41,415 bases of DNA, from positions 1 to 41,415 of the forward strand of contig JAEWIS010000028.1 of the NCBI GenBank assembly GCA_023386955.1, written 5' to 3'. Position 1 is the first letter of the stretch, and every line of letters starts with the position of its first letter. Below the pieces are notes generated by a model. It did not search any database, was not told where the DNA came from, and worked only from the letters and a program-made list of their open reading frames with translations. The stretch is from Bacillota bacterium (GTDB lineage Bacteria; Bacillota; Bacilli; Paenibacillales; NBRC-103111). Positions 38,248-41,415 of the stretch are shown here, piece after piece. The position numbers were made by a program, and so were the translations under genes.

Positions 38248-39171
38248 ATGAAATACCGCAGGCTGGGCAAAACCGGGTTGAAGGTGCCCGTAATCGGAAT
38301 CGGCACCTGGCAGTACGGCGGGGAATGGGGCAAGGAGTTTACAGTGAAGGAGGTGCAGGAGATTCTCGGAAGAGGGCTGGAGCTGGGCTGTAATCTCATT
38401 GATACGGCAGAATGCTACGGTGACCATCTTTCCGAATCGCTGATCGGGGAAGCCATCCAAGGCAACCGTTCGGAGTGGGTGATTGCCACCAAATTCGGGC
38501 ATCATTTCCACGGGCATCTCAAAAGGCAGGATGATTGGAGCCCGGCTGGTGTTGTGAAACAGCTGGAGGCTTCGCTTAAGGCGCTTCGCACGGATTATGT
38601 GGATCTATACCAATTCCACTCCGGCAGCGATGATGCGCTTCTGAACGACGAGCTGTGGGACGTGCTCCACCGGCAGCAGGAGGCGGGCAAAATCCGGCAC
38701 TTGGGCATATCCATCGGCAGCAACGAGAATGTAAGGCAGGTGGAGGCATCTCCGCGTCTGAAGGCGGAAGCCATCCAGGTTGTATATAACCGTCTTGACC
38801 GCGCTCCGGAAAAAGAGGTTTTCGCCAGCTGTCTCCGCCATGATCTGGGTGTTCTGGCCCGGGTTCCGTTGGCCAGCGGCTTCTTGAGCGGCAACTACAA
38901 GCCGGGTGCCGTATTCGGGCAGGATGACGTCCGCTCCAGCCGGGATCGGGAAGCGACGGACAAGCGGCTGCAGGAGGTAGCGGACATCCGGGAGCGGGAG
39001 GTTCCCGAGGGTGTGGATATGGCCCAATGGGCCATTGCCTGGTGCCTGCAGCATGAAGCGGTTAGCACCTGCATCCCCGGCTTCAAAAGCGTTGCCCAGC
39101 TGGAGTCGGCTCTGAAGGCCGCCGAATTGGATATGGTCTCTGCGGATCATCCCGCCGCTTGGCGGGAGTAG
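38248..39171 (+). CDS. Aldo/keto reductase
   Basis: The product is 307 residues from ATG 38248 (GGAGGG 7 nt upstream), a typical length. RRLGKTGLKVPVIGIGTWQYGG opens the barrel. The catalytic tetrad is seen as Asp in NLIDTAECYG with Tyr four to five residues on, Lys in IATKFG and His in LYQFHSG. The C-terminal NADPH site is IPGFKSVAQLESALKA. It reduces carbonyls of unknown origin in the cytoplasm. A sugar-epimerase-like gene follows after 72 bp. Confidence 0.92.
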   Translation: MKYRRLGKTGLKVPVIGIGTWQYGGEWGKEFTVKEVQEILGRGLELGCNLIDTAECYGDHLSESLIGEAIQGNRSEWVIATKFGHHFHGHLKRQDDWSPAGVVKQLEASLKALRTDYVDLYQFHSGSDDALLNDELWDVLHRQQEAGKIRHLGISIGSNENVRQVEASPRLKAEAIQVVYNRLDRAPEKEVFASCLRHDLGVLARVPLASGFLSGNYKPGAVFGQDDVRSSRDREATDKRLQEVADIREREVPEGVDMAQWAIAWCLQHEAVSTCIPGFKSVAQLESALKAAELDMVSADHPAAWRE

Positions 39172-39243
39172 CGCCGTAGTCATATCTGTCCGCGCATGTG
39201 CTGCATTTGGTGATAAATATAAAGGGACAGGAAGGAACCTCCA

Positions 39244-40266
39244 ATGGATATTTTATTTATCGGCGGAACGGGTGTGATCAGCTCGGCCGTTTCGGAGCGT
39301 GTAATCGCCCAGGGGCATACGTTATACTTGTTGAACCGCGGCAACCGCACGGCATTCGTCCCGGAAGGGGCCAAGCTGCTGCAGGGGGATATCCGGGATG
39401 AAGCCTCTATCCGGGAGCTGCTGTCCGGCCGGACCTTCGACGCGGTGGTCAACTGGATCAGCTATGTGCCGGAGCATGTGGAGGCGGATATCCGGCTGTT
39501 CTCGGGTATAACGGGCCAGTATGTATTCATCAGCTCCGCCTCGGCTTATGAGAAGCCCCCGGCAAGCCCGTTCATCACGGAGGAAACGCCCCTGGCCAAC
39601 CCGTTCTGGGACTACTCCCGGAATAAGATTGCCTGCGAGGACATTTTGCTGCGGGCGCATGCGGAGAACGGCTTTCCGGTGACCATCGTGCGTCCCTCTC
39701 ATACCTACGGGATTGATAAGCTTCCTACGGCCTTCAACAGCCGGAAGTATCAATGGAGTATCCTGGAACGGATGCGCTTGGGCAAAAAGATCATTGTCCC
39801 GGGTGACGGCACCTCCTTGTGGGTGCTGACCCATAACACGGATTTTGCCGTGGCTTTTGCGGGGCTCTTGGGACGCAAGGAAGCCATCGGCGAGGCCTAT
39901 CAGATCACCTCCGACGAGGTGCTAACCTGGGATCAGATTACCCGGCATCTGGGCGCAGCGGCGGGATATGAGCCGGATCTGCTGCATCTGTCGGCGGATT
40001 TTATCACCGGCTGCCTGCCTGAGCTGCACAGTGAGCTGGTGGGGGACAAGCTGAACAGCGTGTGCTTCGACAATGCCAAGATCAAAGCGCTGGTACCTGA
40101 GTACAAGGCGGTGAAGCGGTTTAAGGACGGTATCCAAGAGTCAGTGGACTGGTACCGCAGCCAACCGGAGCTGCTGAAGCTGGATGAGGAATGGGATGCG
40201 TTGTGCGACCGGCTGGTCGCCGCCCATGAAGCAGGTTTGGCCCATTTTAAACAATCGGCGCAATAG
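39244..40266 (+). CDS. NAD-dependent epimerase/dehydratase (extended SDR)
   Basis: The 340-residue protein starts MDILFIGGTGVISSAVSERV with the Rossmann glycine motif GGTGVIS. Ser is found in FISSASAYEK, and YSRNK at about residue 122 gives the catalytic Tyr-x3-Lys. HTYGIDKLP and GDGTSLWVLTHNTDFA fit the sugar-nucleotide epimerase group with long C terminus. Substrate is unknown. GGAAGGA precedes the ATG, and the terminator follows. Confidence 0.88.
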   Translation: MDILFIGGTGVISSAVSERVIAQGHTLYLLNRGNRTAFVPEGAKLLQGDIRDEASIRELLSGRTFDAVVNWISYVPEHVEADIRLFSGITGQYVFISSASAYEKPPASPFITEETPLANPFWDYSRNKIACEDILLRAHAENGFPVTIVRPSHTYGIDKLPTAFNSRKYQWSILERMRLGKKIIVPGDGTSLWVLTHNTDFAVAFAGLLGRKEAIGEAYQITSDEVLTWDQITRHLGAAAGYEPDLLHLSADFITGCLPELHSELVGDKLNSVCFDNAKIKALVPEYKAVKRFKDGIQESVDWYRSQPELLKLDEEWDALCDRLVAAHEAGLAHFKQSAQ

Positions 40267-40280
40267 GTGATGATCAGGAG

Positions 40281-40307
40281 CCCCTTCCGGTGACGGAAGG
40301 GGTTTTT
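40281..40307 (+). terminator. Terminator after the epimerase gene
   Basis: CCCCTTCCG-GTGA-CGGAAGGGG followed by five T. Confidence 0.88.
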
Positions 40308-40337
40308 GGGCATGCGGAAAACCTTGGAATTTTCTTG

Positions 40338-40366
40338 TTGACAATCTCCCGGGACAGCAGTATTCT
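40338..40366 (+). promoter_or_regulatory. Promoter of the nitroreductase gene
   Basis: TTGACA (40338-40343), 17-nt spacer, TATTCT (40361-40366). Just downstream (40367-40400) lie overlapping symmetric words TTTAC...GTAAA and ACTT...AAGT, of the kind bound by HxlR/MarR regulators. Confidence 0.7.
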
Positions 40367-40430
40367 TACTTTACGGAAATTACTTGTAAAATGTAAGTTG
40401 ATAATAACTATAAAGAAAGGTTGGATGAAC

Positions 40431-41048
40431 ATGAGTGAACTGCTGGATGTTGTGCAGGCCCGCCGGTCGGCGATGAATTTTGAAGAGGGCGTGGAAATCT
40501 CTCCTGCCGAGCTGGAGGAAATCTTCGCCCAAACCCGCCTTGCCCCCTCTGCGTATAATCTGCAGCATGCCCATTATGTGGTGGTCAGCGAGCCGGAGCT
40601 GAAGGAGAAGGTGCGTGCGGCGGCTTATAACCAATATAAAGTCCATACTGCCTCGGCGGCCATTATAGTGCTGGGGGATAAGCTGGCCTATGAGAAGGCG
40701 CCGGAGATTTATGGCGGCCTGCGTACCCTGGGCGTGATGTCCCAGCAGGATTATGACGGGCTGATCGGCACCATTACCGGAGCTTACGAGAACAATGACG
40801 CCTACCAGCGGGATGAGGCCATCCGCAACGCTTCCTTGTCCGCCATGCAATTTATGCTCATCGCCAAGGAGAAGGGCTGGGATACCTGCCCCATGATCGG
40901 CTTCAATCAGGAGGAGATGATGCGGGTGCTGGATATCCCGGACCGGTACGTGCCGGTGCTGCTGATCACCATCGGCAAGTCCGTGAAGGACAATATCCGT
41001 CCCCGCGGCTACCGCAAGCCGGTAGGTGAGTTTGTGACCTTCCGCTAA
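40431..41048 (+). CDS. Nitroreductase-family protein
   Basis: The product is 205 residues from ATG 40431 (ATG 40425 also possible; GAAAGG lies 4 and 10 nt before them). VQARRSAMNFEEGVEISPAELEEIFAQTRLAPSAYNLQHAHYVVV is the FMN-binding start of the family, and EKGWDTCPMIGFNQEEMMRVLDIPDRYVPVLLITIGK the C-terminal FMN loop. It transfers hydride from NAD(P)H to quinones or nitro-compounds and acts as a dimer. It has its own consensus promoter and terminator. Confidence 0.9.
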   Translation: MSELLDVVQARRSAMNFEEGVEISPAELEEIFAQTRLAPSAYNLQHAHYVVVSEPELKEKVRAAAYNQYKVHTASAAIIVLGDKLAYEKAPEIYGGLRTLGVMSQQDYDGLIGTITGAYENNDAYQRDEAIRNASLSAMQFMLIAKEKGWDTCPMIGFNQEEMMRVLDIPDRYVPVLLITIGKSVKDNIRPRGYRKPVGEFVTFR

Positions 41049-41083
41049 ACGCGCCTCTTCTTCGCAGACGCGCCTCCATTCCC

Positions 41084-41115
41084 AACCCCCGGTTCCGGAA
41101 ACCGGGGGTTTTTGC
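41084..41115 (+). terminator. Terminator after the nitroreductase gene
   Basis: AACCCCCGGTT and AACCGGGGGTT form a long stem, with five T after it. Confidence 0.88.
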
Positions 41116-41165
41116 TGTTTTGTGGCGCAGGTAAGCGGCCAGGGCGGCAGAGGTTTGAATTGTCG

Positions 41166-41282
41166 CAACGGATAGCGGACCAGGTGGCAGGGGGGCGCTA
41201 CGGATAGCGGCTTGGGCCGCAGATAGCGGAAGCAAATTTCCGCTATTCTCTAAGCAGTTGGGTGTTCGTTGCGTTTAGCGGA
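41166..41282. repeat. ATAGCGG-word repeats with hairpin
   Basis: GGATAGCGG occurs at 41170 and 41202, AGATAGCGG at 41221, and TTTAGCGG near 41274. ATAGCGGAA (41223-41231) and TTCCGCTAT (41238-41246) form a perfect hairpin. No coding frame. The composition recalls the 185-bp elements but the geometry does not match. Confidence 0.55.
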
Positions 41283-41292
41283 AGTACACTAT

Positions 41293-41415
41293 TAAGCCCC
41301 CTAATCCACTTGGACACAGCAATCCACTTCAGATACACTAAAAGAAAGTGGAGGAAGTCGTCCATGAAACGAAGATTTCGATGCCCGGTTCAAGCCAAAA
41401 AGGAGTTTGTGACCG
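41293..41415 (+). mobile_element. Possible left end of an IS3-type insertion sequence
   Basis: AAGCCCCCTAATCCACTTGG followed by ACAC resembles the CCCC-TAA/AAA-GTTGGACAC ends of IS3-family elements. It stands 50 bp before a start codon with GGAGG and a basic N-terminal peptide, as in orfA of such elements. The window ends too soon to prove it. Confidence 0.3.
41364..41415 (+). CDS. Start of a gene cut by the window edge
   Basis: The ATG at 41364 has GGAGG 9 nt upstream and opens MKRRFRCPVQAKKEFVT before the sequence ends. The basic start would fit a transposase OrfA helix-turn-helix protein, but seventeen residues are not enough to assign it. Confidence 0.45.
   Translation, partial: MKRRFRCPVQAKKEFVT

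Noticed and set aside
41166..41282. Fifth copy of the 185-bp element
   Set aside because: The words are ATAGCGG rather than CTAACGG and the 50-bp mirrored spacing is missing.

Overview
The window looks like chromosome from a Paenibacillus-like, Gram-positive, low-to-mid GC bacterium (family Paenibacillaceae). The grounds are strong GGAGG-type ribosome binding sites, consensus sigma-A promoters, Rho-independent terminators, the dominance of TetR/AraC/MarR/ArsR regulators and transporters, and the best remembered relatives of the proteins. No rRNA, tRNA or CRISPR array is visible. The right edge may enter an insertion sequence. Genes lie on both strands in short operons of 1 to 6 genes. || Layout. 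1-519 is repeats. 520-2239 (minus) is a coupled TetR / iron-sulfur-type flavoprotein / FMN reductase operon. 2396-6192 (plus) holds a frameshifted transglutaminase-like gene, an AraC regulator with GyrI-like domains, a GNAT acetyltransferase and a stand-alone GyrI-like protein. 6732-12371 (minus) is an operon-like run: an MpsC/DUF2294 protein, a structured leader, an SsuABC/TauABC-type importer, an isochorismatase-family hydrolase and a 14-helix MFS exporter. 12559-15727 (minus) is a TetR-controlled ABC-2 exporter with two operators around its promoter. 16178-18908 (minus) holds a secreted esterase with a long Pro/Ser/Thr linker and an AraC regulator, divergent from a GH88/GH105 hydrolase at 19119. 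20217-21507 is an Erm-type 23S rRNA methyltransferase behind a long leader with a macrolide-stalling-like peptide and an attenuator. 21615-22387 is an AHSA1/ArsR pair. 22483-24675 is a membrane gene split by a stop inside its signature motif. 24799-26049 is a Bcr/CflA MFS. 26641-29673 holds a QueG-like Fe-S protein, MarR, and a TetR/winged-helix/carboxymuconolactone-decarboxylase-like/zinc-ribbon operon. 29763-33300 (minus) is a heterodimeric ABC exporter (BmrC/BmrD type). 33519-38078 holds an AAC(6')-like acetyltransferase, a P-loop kinase, a CDP-alcohol phosphatidyltransferase, HEAT and DUF1801 proteins, and an unusual TetR. 38248-41048 holds an aldo/keto reductase, an NAD-epimerase and a nitroreductase. 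|| Most striking structure. Four intergenic elements (82-266, 6241-6425, 15939-16123, 17464-17648) are each exactly 185 bp. Each is built as two direct units 50 bp apart facing two inverted units 50 bp apart, beginning CTAACGG and ending CCGTTAG, and they fall into two sequence classes. All lie 3' of genes. The second is the erm leader: peptide MGVISYGRFRFVHCLRSN, a hairpin over its 3' end, an upstream 9-nt segment complementary to the terminator stem, and a terminator just before erm. || Functionally the window is an accessory, xenobiotic/antibiotic-response neighbourhood: target methylation (erm), acetylation (AAC(6')-like), efflux (two MFS, two ABC exporters), flavin- and nitro-reductases, and many small ligand-sensing regulators next to their targets.
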